Positions 1-7,391 are shown, counted from the first letter of the stretch. The stretch: 9,046 bases of DNA from Candidatus Kuenenia stuttgartensis (GCA_943326025.2 CALPRR020000093.1:1-9046), one strand, 5' to 3'. A program made the numbers and translations. The notes: generated from the letters alone by a model not told the origin.

Positions 1-3000
1 AATTTCTCTACTCCTGTAGGAACAGATAACTGTCCATCTCCAGTTACTACATTAACTAGTGGATTTGTTAGTGGTACATTATTCCCTATAGGTACAACAA
101 CTGAAACATTTACAGTAACAGATGCATCAGGTAATATCAGAAATTGTTCATTTACAATTACAGTTACAGATTTATTAGTTCCTACTATAACATGTCCTTC
201 AAATATTAGTGTAAATAATAGTATTGGTGTTTGTGGTGCGGTTGTTAACTTTATTGCTCCTGTAGGAAATGATAACTGTTCTGGTTCAGTGACAACTCAA
301 ACGTCAGGTTTAGCATCTGGGTCAACTTTCCCAATTGGAACAACAAATCAATTGTTTACAGTAACTGATTTAGCTGGAAATAATGCTAGTTGTTCATTTA
401 CTGTAGCTGTTACGGATACTGAATTACCAATATTGACTTGTCCATCAAACATAACTCAATCTAATGACATTGGTTTATGTAGTGCGGTTGTTGATTTCAC
501 AAATATTTCAGTAACTGATAACTGTCCTGGTTCAACATTTGTTCAAACAGCAGGAATTGCTGATGCAGGTACTTTTCCTTTAGGTGTAACAACAGAAACG
601 TACTTAGCAACAGATGCGTATGGTAATACTTCAACATGTTCATTTACAGTTACAGTAATAGATAACCAATTACCAGTAATTGTTTGTCCTTCAAACATTA
701 CAAAAGGTAATGATTTAGGAATGTGTGGAGCAGTTGTAAATTATACTACACCAGTTGGAACAGACAACTGTTCAGGTGCAAATACAATTCAAACAGTTGG
801 ACAAGCAACAGGAACAGTGTTTAATTTTGGAACAACAACAAATACTTTCCAAGTAACAGATGGTGCAGGTTTAGTTTCAACATGTACATTTACAGTAACA
901 ATTAATGATACTGAAGCACCGGTTATAAATTGTCCAGCTGATACAATAATTTCAAATGTACCAGGACAATGTTACACTGATTTAACATATGCGGTTCCTG
1001 TTGCAACTGATAATTGTGGAATAGCAAGTGTTGTTATGACATCAGGATTATCAAGTGGATCTCAATTCCCATTGACAACAACAACTGTTACTTTTCAAGC
1101 AACTGATATAAATGGATTGACTTCACAATGTTCATTTAATGTAACAGGTGTTGATTCAGAAGGACCAGTTGTAGTATGTCCAAATAATATATTGAAACCA
1201 GTTTTACCAGGTACATGTGGAAATACAGCAAACTTTATTACTCCAGTTCCTTCTGATAACTGTGGTGTATTATCGATGGTATTAACAGGTTTACCTAGTG
1301 GTTCAATGTTCCCAGCAGGAATAAATACTCAAACATACACAGTTACAGATATTAATGGTAATGTGTCAACATGTACATTTACTGTAAATATTGTTGATAA
1401 TGAATTACCATCAATTGCTTGTAATGGAGCAGATGGTCATATAGAAACTGCTTACACAAACAACTTATGTACTTATGTACATTCAGGAATAGTATGGGAT
1501 GCAATAGGAACAGATAACTGTTCAGTTAATTATTCATTCATTACTACATTTAATGGAATAGATGATACAATAACAGCTGCTACATTAAATGGACATGTTT
1601 TTGATTTAGGAACAACTCAAGTAAAATGGTTTGTAACAGATCCAGCTGGAAATGCAGTTTATTGTTGGTTTAATGTTGATGTATTAGATACGATTACTCC
1701 AATTATTACATGTCCATCTCCATTGCCAGTTTCTACGAATAGTGCATGTACATTTATTCAAAACACAAATGTTTGGGATGCAATAGGAACAGATAATTGT
1801 CCAGTTAATACTACATATAATTTAACAGGTGCAACATCAGGTTCAGGTTCTACATTACAAGGTTTAACATTCCTACCAGGATTGACAACTGCAACTTGGA
1901 CAGCTATTGATGCATCAGGTAATTCAAGTACATGTTCTTATACAATTACAGTATTTGATAGTGTTCCTCCGATGATTACTTGTAACGTATTAGGTATGCA
2001 AACAGTAAATACAGACTTAGCTAATTGTACTTATGAGAACCTTAATCCGTTGTTTAATCCAACAGCTACAGATAATTGTACATTATCTAGTGTAGTTGCA
2101 ACATTATCTGGAGCAACAGTTGCTTCTACAAATGATTTATTGAATACTACATTTAATAAAGGAATTACAAACGTAATTTGGACAGCAACAGATGCAGTAG
2201 GAAATTCAACAACATGTACTTTTGATGTAACGGTTATCGATAATGAATTACCTGTTATTACTTGTAATTTTGTTGATACTTTAGACGTATTTGTTGATCC
2301 AACATTGTGTAATAACACGAATACGAATCCATTATTAGATCCTACAATTACAGATAATTGTCATGCTGATGGAACTTACATACTTAGTGGAGCAACAACA
2401 GGAACAGGTAGCACATTGATGAACATAGTGTTTAACCATGGTGTAACAAGAGTTGATTGGACTGCAACAGATAGTTCAGGAAATACTTCTAATTGTTTCT
2501 TCTATGTTAATGTTATTGATAATGAAGCACCGGCAACATTAGCAGTTTTAGCGCCAGTTTCTTTTGAATGTACTGTAACACCTCCAACAGCAATTGATAA
2601 TTGTGATAATACAATAACGGGTACTACAACTACAGTATTTAATCAAGGAGTGTATAACGTAACTTGGACATTTGTTGATTTATCTGGAAATGTATCGACA
2701 GCAACACAAGTTGTAACAGTAGATGATATAACAGCGCCTGTAACTCCAGTATTAGCTGATGTAGTAGCAGAATGTTCAGCAACTGTAACAGTTATTCCGA
2801 CTGCTATCGATAATTGTGTTGGAATTGTAAACGGAACAACTTCAGATCCTTTAACATATACAACTCAAGGAACATACGTAATTACATGGTCATTTGATGA
2901 TGGTAATGGAAACATTTCAACAACAACGCAGAATGTAATTATTAACGATATTACTTCTCCGGTTATATCTGCTCCAATTGCAGTCAATGTTTTACCAAAT

Positions 3001-3999
3001 AATGCTGGATGTACAGCAATAAATGTAAGTTTAGGAACTCCTATTTACAGTGATAACTGTACTGTAGATACTGTATACAACGATGCTCCAACTGTTTACA
3101 ACCAAGGTACAACAATTGTAACATGGACAGTTGTTGATGAAAATGGTAATGCATCAACTTCGACTCAACAAGTTGTAGTGATGCCAGTGACATCAACGAT
3201 AACTCCAGCGCCTGTATGTGATATGTATACTGCACCTGATAATACAGTTTACACAGTAAGTGGAATATATACTGCCATTATACCAAGTTATTATGGTTGT
3301 GATAGTATTATTACTATTAACTTAACAGTTAATCATTCAACAGCTAGTACTGATGTTGTTAGAGCATGTGAAACATATACTTCACCAAGTGGATTATATA
3401 CATGGACTAATTCAGGAACTTACATGGATACAATTCCAAATGCAGTTGGTTGTGATAGTATCATAACAACTATCTTGACTATAGATAGAATGCCAACTAC
3501 AAATATGGTGACATTGACAAATAATTCATTATTCACAGCATTAGCAGATACAGTTGAATATCAATGGGTGAAATGTGATAATGGATTCATTTGGGAAAAT
3601 GGAAATGAGCAAACATTTACTCCATTAACTAGCGGTGAATACGCAGTAATATTAACTAATCATACATGTGTTGATACATCAGATTGTATGCCAATAGGAT
3701 TAGACTTAATAGTACCACAAGTAATTTCACCAAATGGTGATGGTGTAAATGATAAGTTTGAGGTGAATGGTATATACGATTATCCAAATAACGTATTAAT
3801 GATTTACAACAGATGGGGTAATTTAGTATACCAAACTCATGGATATAACAATGATTGGGATGGTAAAAATCTTGAAACTGTCGGTATAGGTGGAAACGAC
3901 CTACCAGTTGGTACTTATTTCTATGTATTGGATTTAGGTAAAGAAGGAAATACTCCAGAACAAAACTTATTGAAAGGATACATTTATTTAACAAGATAA
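1..3999 (+). CDS. Giant HYR-repeat surface protein with type IX secretion CHU_C C-terminal domain (5' end missing)
   Basis: The frame is open from base 1, so the N-terminus and signal peptide lie outside the window; 1332 residues are visible. The GTG near 289 is an internal valine inside an HYR repeat, not a start. In order: about 13 HYR-like Ig-fold repeats (bases 1-3183), each with a TDNC-type motif and a closing 'DxxGN...CxFTVxVxD' strand; two roughly 40-aa GCDSIIT repeats (3214-3483); an Ig-like linker with 'YQWVKC' and 'SGEYAVILTNHTC' (about 3490-3700); and a C-terminal domain with SPNGDGVND, 'YNRWGNLVY', 'WDGK', 'LPVGTYFYVL' and 'KGYIYLTR'. That last domain is the gliding motility-associated CHU_C family, a type B T9SS signal, so the protein is inferred to be exported through the T9SS to the cell surface as an adhesin. 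The SprF-family gene just downstream fits, since SprB-type cargo in Flavobacterium needs SprF. The adhesive ligand cannot be inferred. Confidence 0.95.
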   Translation, partial: NFSTPVGTDNCPSPVTTLTSGFVSGTLFPIGTTTETFTVTDASGNIRNCSFTITVTDLLVPTITCPSNISVNNSIGVCGAVVNFIAPVGNDNCSGSVTTQTSGLASGSTFPIGTTNQLFTVTDLAGNNASCSFTVAVTDTELPILTCPSNITQSNDIGLCSAVVDFTNISVTDNCPGSTFVQTAGIADAGTFPLGVTTETYLATDAYGNTSTCSFTVTVIDNQLPVIVCPSNITKGNDLGMCGAVVNYTTPVGTDNCSGANTIQTVGQATGTVFNFGTTTNTFQVTDGAGLVSTCTFTVTINDTEAPVINCPADTIISNVPGQCYTDLTYAVPVATDNCGIASVVMTSGLSSGSQFPLTTTTVTFQATDINGLTSQCSFNVTGVDSEGPVVVCPNNILKPVLPGTCGNTANFITPVPSDNCGVLSMVLTGLPSGSMFPAGINTQTYTVTDINGNVSTCTFTVNIVDNELPSIACNGADGHIETAYTNNLCTYVHSGIVWDAIGTDNCSVNYSFITTFNGIDDTITAATLNGHVFDLGTTQVKWFVTDPAGNAVYCWFNVDVLDTITPIITCPSPLPVSTNSACTFIQNTNVWDAIGTDNCPVNTTYNLTGATSGSGSTLQGLTFLPGLTTATWTAIDASGNSSTCSYTITVFDSVPPMITCNVLGMQTVNTDLANCTYENLNPLFNPTATDNCTLSSVVATLSGATVASTNDLLNTTFNKGITNVIWTATDAVGNSTTCTFDVTVIDNELPVITCNFVDTLDVFVDPTLCNNTNTNPLLDPTITDNCHADGTYILSGATTGTGSTLMNIVFNHGVTRVDWTATDSSGNTSNCFFYVNVIDNEAPATLAVLAPVSFECTVTPPTAIDNCDNTITGTTTTVFNQGVYNVTWTFVDLSGNVSTATQVVTVDDITAPVTPVLADVVAECSATVTVIPTAIDNCVGIVNGTTSDPLTYTTQGTYVITWSFDDGNGNISTTTQNVIINDITSPVISAPIAVNVLPNNAGCTAINVSLGTPIYSDNCTVDTVYNDAPTVYNQGTTIVTWTVVDENGNASTSTQQVVVMPVTSTITPAPVCDMYTAPDNTVYTVSGIYTAIIPSYYGCDSIITINLTVNHSTASTDVVRACETYTSPSGLYTWTNSGTYMDTIPNAVGCDSIITTILTIDRMPTTNMVTLTNNSLFTALADTVEYQWVKCDNGFIWENGNEQTFTPLTSGEYAVILTNHTCVDTSDCMPIGLDLIVPQVISPNGDGVNDKFEVNGIYDYPNNVLMIYNRWGNLVYQTHGYNNDWDGKNLETVGIGGNDLPVGTYFYVLDLGKEGNTPEQNLLKGYIYLTR
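1496..1530 (+). repeat. 35-nt near-identical DNA repeat, copy 1 (partner 1775-1809)
   Basis: This segment in HYR unit 7 and the one at 1775-1809 in unit 8 match at 33 of 35 bases by eye, one difference being a silent AAC/AAT change. Both encode W-D-A-I-G-T-D-N-C followed by (S/P)VN. The identity is far above the background between units and lies 279 bases apart, which suggests a later local duplication or gene conversion between units 7 and 8. Confidence 0.8.
1775..1809 (+). repeat. 35-nt near-identical DNA repeat, copy 2 (partner 1496-1530)
   Basis: Second copy of the WDAIGTDNC-coding segment described at 1496-1530, in HYR unit 8. It keeps the same reading frame, so exchange between the copies would delete or add one HYR unit without a frameshift. 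Confidence 0.8.
3214..3483 (+). repeat. Two GCDSIIT-type repeats in the surface protein
   Basis: Two units, about 3214-3330 and 3364-3483, share the pattern C-x-x-Y-T-x-P ... Y-T-x-S-G-x-Y ... I-P-x-x-x-G-C-D-S-I-I-T ... L-T-(V/I). This is a common short module in large Bacteroidota surface proteins, normally placed between adhesive repeats and the secretion domain, as here. Each unit has two cysteines, at its opening and in GCDS, which could pair. Its function is not known; a stalk or spacer role is inferred only from position. Confidence 0.75.
3703..3996 (+). other. CHU_C / gliding motility-associated C-terminal domain (type B T9SS signal)
   Basis: The last 98 residues form the recognisable C-terminal domain: 'VPQVISPNGDGVNDKFEV' at the start, then 'MIYNRWGNLVYQT', 'NDWDGKN', 'LPVGTYFYVLDLG' and a final 'GYIYLTR'. 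By family knowledge this domain directs folded cargo through the type IX translocon. Type B domains are thought to need a cognate PorP/SprF-family protein and are not necessarily cleaved like type A domains. It is complete and ends cleanly at the stop codon. Confidence 0.93.
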
Positions 4000-4005
4000 T
4001 AGTTA

Positions 4006-4033
4006 GTTGACCTTCCTGAAAAGGAGGGTCAAC
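4006..4033 (+). promoter_or_regulatory. Intergenic hairpin between the cargo gene and the sprF-like gene
   Basis: Arms 4006-4016 and 4023-4033 form an 11-bp stem with a single G-U pair and a six-base loop (tgaaaa). It starts 7 nt after the cargo stop codon and ends 17 nt before the next ATG. Neither strand shows a T-run immediately after the stem; the plus strand continues with an A-run. A classic intrinsic terminator is therefore unlikely. It may protect or process the long cargo mRNA, or lower expression of downstream genes. The right arm holds GGAGG, but that is too far from the ATG to be a normal ribosome-binding site. Confidence 0.7.
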
Positions 4034-4050
4034 CCTAAAAAAAGAAGCGT

Positions 4051-4971
4051 ATGAAAAAATTAATAACATGTTTAGTATTGCTAATGAATTTAGTAATAGC
4101 AAATGCTCAGCAAGACGCTATGTATACTCATTATTCGTTTAATATGTTAGCGATTAATCCAGCTTATGCAGGAAGTAGAGAGGTGTTAACTTTAACAGCT
4201 TTACACAGATCACAATGGGTTGGATTTGAAGGAGCACCAGTAAGTGATAACTTTACAATTCATGCACCATTGTTTAAACATAAAATGGGAATAGGCCTTT
4301 CTGCTTTAAATGATAAAATTGGACCTGTAAATAATACTAGTTTTAATGCGAGTTATGCATATAAAATTAAATTTAAAATAGGTGGTCAATTATCAATGGG
4401 TATAAATGGCGGTATAAACTTATTACAAGCTAATTTAATTGGTTTAACTGCTACAAACTATAGTGATGTAACAATTGCTAATAACACTAGAAATCAATTA
4501 ACTCCAAATTTTGGTGTTGGATTTTATTTTACAAGAAAAAAATATTTCTTAGGTCTATCTTCACCTAAATTAATAAAAAACAAAATTGACCCTACTGCTC
4601 CATCAGGATTAAGCTTAGAGAGAAGACACATTTATGTTACGGGAGGAATAGTTTTAGGATTATCTAAAAACCTTGAGTTTAGACCGACAATGCTTATAAA
4701 AATGACACAAGCTGCTCCAGTTCAAACTGATTTGACAGGTATGTTTATTATAAACAAAGTTTTAGAATTTGGAGGAATGTATAGAACAGGTGATGCTTTT
4801 GGGGTATTATTAGGTTATAATCTTGAAAATAATTTAAGAATTGGATATTCATTCGATTGGTCTCATGGTGTGCAAACTTCAAGAGTGAATGCAGGAAGTC
4901 ATGAGTTGATGTTAAGATATGACTTCATAAGTAAAACTAAAAAACGAATTGTTTCACCAAGATATTTTTAA
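4051..4971 (+). CDS. PorP/SprF-family type IX secretion outer-membrane protein
   Basis: A 306-aa protein with a signal peptide (MKKLITCLVLLMNLVIANA, probable cleavage before Gln20). The mature N-terminus has the family hallmark: QQD, then 'YTHYSFNMLAINPAYAGSRE' and 'ALHRSQWVGFEGAP' (residues 20-63). The rest alternates glycine-rich amphipathic strands such as 'MGIGLSALNDKIGP', 'GINGGINLL', 'LTPNFGVGFYFTRKKYFLGLSSP', 'LEFGGMYRTGDAFGVLLGYN' and 'LRIGYSFDW', as in an outer-membrane beta-barrel, and ends in aromatic RYF. Length is normal for the family. The signal-peptide Cys7 is in the hydrophobic core and does not make a lipobox. In Flavobacterium, SprF is needed for export or attachment of the type B cargo SprB. 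Its place directly after a CHU_C cargo gene argues it is the dedicated partner of that cargo. A core PorP role cannot be excluded from sequence alone. The start is the ATG beginning the signal peptide. Confidence 0.93.
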   Translation: MKKLITCLVLLMNLVIANAQQDAMYTHYSFNMLAINPAYAGSREVLTLTALHRSQWVGFEGAPVSDNFTIHAPLFKHKMGIGLSALNDKIGPVNNTSFNASYAYKIKFKIGGQLSMGINGGINLLQANLIGLTATNYSDVTIANNTRNQLTPNFGVGFYFTRKKYFLGLSSPKLIKNKIDPTAPSGLSLERRHIYVTGGIVLGLSKNLEFRPTMLIKMTQAAPVQTDLTGMFIINKVLEFGGMYRTGDAFGVLLGYNLENNLRIGYSFDWSHGVQTSRVNAGSHELMLRYDFISKTKKRIVSPRYF

Positions 4972-4993
4972 TAATTATTCAAAATCAAGTCAA

Positions 4994-6967
4994 ATGAAAA
5001 GTGCTATTATATTAATTTTATTAATGATAACTAGTTTTGGTTTTGGGCAGTTACAAAAATCAAAAACTGAGTTAAAAGGGGATAAATTGTATTTTATTTT
5101 TGCATATAATGAAGCAATTAAAAAATATGAACGAACTGAAAAAAAGAAAGATACGTTAACTTCAGAAGGATTAAGAAAATTAGCAGATTCTTATTTCAAG
5201 ATAGGAGATTATGCAAAATCAGAAATCAGATATGCTGAGCTTGTTAGTAAAACAGAAGCTACAGGTGATGATTATTTTGCGTATGCTAACATTTTAAAAA
5301 CGAATGGAAAATATGGTGATTCAGAAAAATGGATGCATACTTATTTTGATAAGTCACCAAATGAAATTAGATCAAAAACAAATCAAGTATTATTAAACAA
5401 AGTCAAAGATTTAAAAAAAGATAGAGGTTTCTTTGCTTTAAATCAATTAAGCATCAATACAGAATTTCAAGAATTTGGACCTGCTTTTTACAACGATAGC
5501 ATAGTTTATTCTGCTAATGCAATTCGACATGATGGAATGATAATTAAGAATTATATTTGGACGAACAAATCATTTTTAGATTTATTTATATTTGATCCAA
5601 AATCAACGGATTCAATTGTAACTAAAACAGAATTTCGTCCAAAATTTAATAAAAAATATCATGAAGGAGCAGTTTCTTTTACTTCTGATTTAAAAAGAAT
5701 GTATTATACCTCGACAAACTATGAAGAGAAGGCATTAGATGGTAGTTATAATCTGCAATTATATTGGGTAGATAAAAAAGAAGATAGTACTTGGAGCGAG
5801 CCAATACCGTTTGAATATAATGATAAAGAGTTTTCGATTGGACATCCTTTTATTACCAAAGATGGGCAAACACTTTATTTTGCAAGTAATATGCCAGGCG
5901 GATTTGGTGGGACAGATATTTACCAGTGTAAAGCAACAAAATCAGGAACATGGAGTAAACCTGTAAATTTAGGCCAACATATTAATTCTGAAGGTGACGA
6001 GTTATTTCCTTTCTTTCATGATTCGAAGCAAATATTATTTTACTCTTCTAATGGATTATTTGGTTTGGGTGGATTAGATATTTTTGCTACTTCACTTAAA
6101 AATGGTGAATTTGGAAAAGTAAACAATTTTGGAACTCCATTAAATTCTCAATATGACGATTTTGGAATTATTATAGACTCATTAATGAAAGAAGGATATG
6201 TTTGTTCAAATCGAATTTCAGGAAAAGGAAGTGACGATATTTATAGTTTATCAATCTTGAAAGAATTAAATACAGAAGAATATGTTTTAGAAAAATTAAT
6301 TAATGGTATAGTTAAAAATACAGAAGGTAAACCAATTCCAAATGCTAAAGTTGAAGTTTATGATCTAAAAAACAAATTGATAGGTTCATTTACTACTAAA
6401 GCTGATGGAAAATTTACAATAAAAGCAGAAGAAAATCAAGACTATAAAATTCATACTTCGAAAGATTATTATGTTTCAGACACTTCAAATGTTTCAACTA
6501 TAACAGAAGACTTATCAGTTTCAAAAAATATTACACTGAATGTAAAAGAAGAAATTGTTATTATTGATAATGTCGCTTTTATTAAAGTACAAACAATATA
6601 TTTTGATGTAAATAGTGCTCTATTAAGAGAAGATACTAAAGATAAAATGGAGAACGTTATTCGTATTATGAATGAAAATCCAAATATGTCAATTGAGCTT
6701 GGATCTCACACTGATTGTAGAGGAACTGAGAAATATAATATGAAGCTTTCACAGGAAAGAGCTTTCAATTCAGCGGAATATATTAGAAAACATATTACAA
6801 ATCCAGATAGAATTCATGGAGTTGGTTATGGAGAAAGTCAATTAGTAAATAATTGTCCTTGTGAGAAAAAAGTACTTTCTAGTTGTACAGAAGTTGAACA
6901 CCAAGCGAACAGGAGAACAGAATTTAAAATTATAAACCGAACAAATTCTGAAACGAACGGTCAATAA
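4994..6967 (+). CDS. PorE-like periplasmic protein: TPR, PD40 propeller, CRD and OmpA peptidoglycan-binding domains
   Basis: The ATG at 4994 (657 aa) is chosen because it opens a clean signal peptide, MKSAIILILLMITSFGFG, with likely cleavage before Gln19. The frame is open upstream to 4949, but that TTG would overlap the preceding gene and bury the signal. There is no lipobox cysteine. Domains: TPR-like helices at about residues 25-145 ('YNEAIKKYERTE', 'LADSYFKIGDYAKSEIRYAEL'); PD40/WD40-like propeller blades at about 155-420 ('FITKDGQTLYFASNMPGGFGGTDIY', 'FGLGGLDIFATSL', 'GKGSDDIYSL'); a carboxypeptidase-regulatory-like sandwich at about 435-515 ('GIVKNTEGKPIPNAKVEVYD'); and an OmpA C-terminal domain at about 530-650 with 'IYFDVNSALL' and 'SHTDCRGTEKYNMKLSQERA'. 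Asp574 and Arg589 have the spacing of the OmpA residues that bind peptidoglycan diaminopimelate. The order matches PorE of Porphyromonas, which anchors PorP to the cell wall. Here it lies 22 nt after the sprF-like stop, presumably in the same operon. Confidence 0.9.
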   Translation: MKSAIILILLMITSFGFGQLQKSKTELKGDKLYFIFAYNEAIKKYERTEKKKDTLTSEGLRKLADSYFKIGDYAKSEIRYAELVSKTEATGDDYFAYANILKTNGKYGDSEKWMHTYFDKSPNEIRSKTNQVLLNKVKDLKKDRGFFALNQLSINTEFQEFGPAFYNDSIVYSANAIRHDGMIIKNYIWTNKSFLDLFIFDPKSTDSIVTKTEFRPKFNKKYHEGAVSFTSDLKRMYYTSTNYEEKALDGSYNLQLYWVDKKEDSTWSEPIPFEYNDKEFSIGHPFITKDGQTLYFASNMPGGFGGTDIYQCKATKSGTWSKPVNLGQHINSEGDELFPFFHDSKQILFYSSNGLFGLGGLDIFATSLKNGEFGKVNNFGTPLNSQYDDFGIIIDSLMKEGYVCSNRISGKGSDDIYSLSILKELNTEEYVLEKLINGIVKNTEGKPIPNAKVEVYDLKNKLIGSFTTKADGKFTIKAEENQDYKIHTSKDYYVSDTSNVSTITEDLSVSKNITLNVKEEIVIIDNVAFIKVQTIYFDVNSALLREDTKDKMENVIRIMNENPNMSIELGSHTDCRGTEKYNMKLSQERAFNSAEYIRKHITNPDRIHGVGYGESQLVNNCPCEKKVLSSCTEVEHQANRRTEFKIINRTNSETNGQ

Positions 6968-6981
6968 TTTCATGATAAAAT

Positions 6982-7016
6982 AAAAAAATAAGGAGTACAT
7001 AGCTCCTTATTTTTTT
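6982..7016. terminator. Bidirectional intrinsic terminator between convergent genes
   Basis: The arms 6982-6995 and 7003-7016 are perfectly complementary over 14 bp: a 7-bp TAAGGAG/CTCCTTA core flanked by A7 on the left and T7 on the right, with a seven-base loop (tacatag). Each strand therefore reads as stem plus U-run, so it can stop both the plus-strand T9SS operon (stop at 6967) and the minus-strand operon. The minus-strand DUF983 stop codon (7007-7009) lies inside the right arm. Confidence 0.92.
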
Positions 7017-7390
7017 GACTTATATTTTACAAATATATTTATCCAAATTGATCTTCCAAAACGCATTATCAAAGGTTGTAGAGTAAATAGAATTGTCGCT
7101 AATAATAAAAAAAATGGGATAACATTCATTTCTAAATAAAGATAGAAATAGGAGGTGAAGCCAATGACAAAAAGCGCTACTATTGGATAACTTGTCCAAA
7201 GAGAACCTAAATAAAATCCGGGTTCTATTTCTAAATCTTGTTGACATTTCCCACATTCTTTAGGCATATCCAAACTCTTCAAAAAAACATACGGACTTTT
7301 ATGTATAAATAAATCCCCCTCATGACAATTTGGACATTTCCAGTAAATAATACTGTACAGTTTTTTTCCTTTTTGAAGTGGGCTATTCAT
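7007..7390 (-). CDS. DUF983 zinc-ribbon membrane protein
   Basis: A 127-aa protein of the DUF983 family. Residues 19-22 (CPNC) and 46-49 (CGKC) form a zinc-ribbon-like pair of CxxC motifs. Then comes the family hallmark 'EPGFYLGSLWTSYP' (56-69), followed by two hydrophobic segments (about 66-86 and 88-107) and the closing 'QPLIMRFGRSIWINIFVKY'. It is therefore an inner-membrane protein with an N-terminal metal-binding head. The function of the family is not established to my knowledge. The frame is open upstream to 7462, but an ATG at 7390 gives the usual family N-terminus ('LQKGKKLYSIIYWKCP') and lies one base after the TGA of the upstream gene, which suggests translational coupling. The last codons run into the terminator stem. 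Confidence 0.88.
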   Translation of the reverse strand: MNSPLQKGKKLYSIIYWKCPNCHEGDLFIHKSPYVFLKSLDMPKECGKCQQDLEIEPGFYLGSLWTSYPIVALFVIGFTSYFYLYLEMNVIPFFLLLATILFTLQPLIMRFGRSIWINIFVKYKSKK

Positions 7391-7391
7391 T

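Larger units (their letters stand above)
1..3183 (+). repeat. Array of about 13 HYR-like repeats within the surface protein
   Basis: Repeat boundaries, taken at the 'xPxIxC' opening, fall near 181, 427, 673, 919, 1165, 1408, 1699, 1969, 2251, 2530, 2737 and 2959; bases 1-180 are the end of a further repeat. Units 2-5 are exactly 82 codons and unit 6 is 81; units 7-10 are longer (90-97 codons), and units 11-13 shorter (69-75). Units 2-10 carry four cysteines at equivalent places (opening strand, middle, the DNC motif, and the closing strand). Units 11-13 keep only the two central ones. The units are divergent at DNA level, so this is an old array rather than a fresh expansion. Neighbouring pairs share sub-family features: 7 and 8 have WDAIGTDNC, 9 and 10 have NPL..PT.TDNC, 11 and 12 have PTAIDNC. 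Confidence 0.9.

Noticed and set aside
289..291. GTG as the start of the large surface protein
   Set aside because: The same frame is open to base 1 and encodes further HYR repeat sequence (TDNC and CPSNI motifs), so this is an internal valine codon of a gene cut by the window edge.
2031..2318. Minus-strand open frame of about 95 codons
   Set aside because: It lies antisense within the HYR array, has no recognisable domain, and its composition is what the repetitive Thr/Asn/Val coding strand gives in reverse.
1..3183. Tandem repeats as CRISPR or other non-coding repeats
   Set aside because: The periodicity (about 246 bp) is entirely explained by protein-level HYR units in an uninterrupted frame.
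3041..3235. Minus-strand open frame of about 64 codons
   Set aside because: Antisense to HYR unit 13 with low-complexity Leu/Gln/His content; no start context or domain.
4006..4033. Intergenic hairpin as an intrinsic terminator of the cargo gene
   Set aside because: Neither strand has a T-run directly after the stem, so it was listed as a possible regulatory or stabilising structure instead.
3656..4102. Minus-strand open frame of about 148 codons spanning the end of the surface protein and start of the sprF-like gene
   Set aside because: It crosses two well-supported genes and their intergenic hairpin, and has Leu/Tyr/His-rich composition typical of antisense AT-rich frames.
4949..4993. Upstream TTG extension of the PorE-like gene
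   Set aside because: It would place 15 polar residues before a clear signal peptide and overlap the preceding gene; the ATG at 4994 is the natural start.
7020..7256. Second minus-strand open frame of about 78 codons
   Set aside because: It is in another frame of the DUF983 gene, which has clear CxxC and EPGFYLG motifs in the accepted frame.
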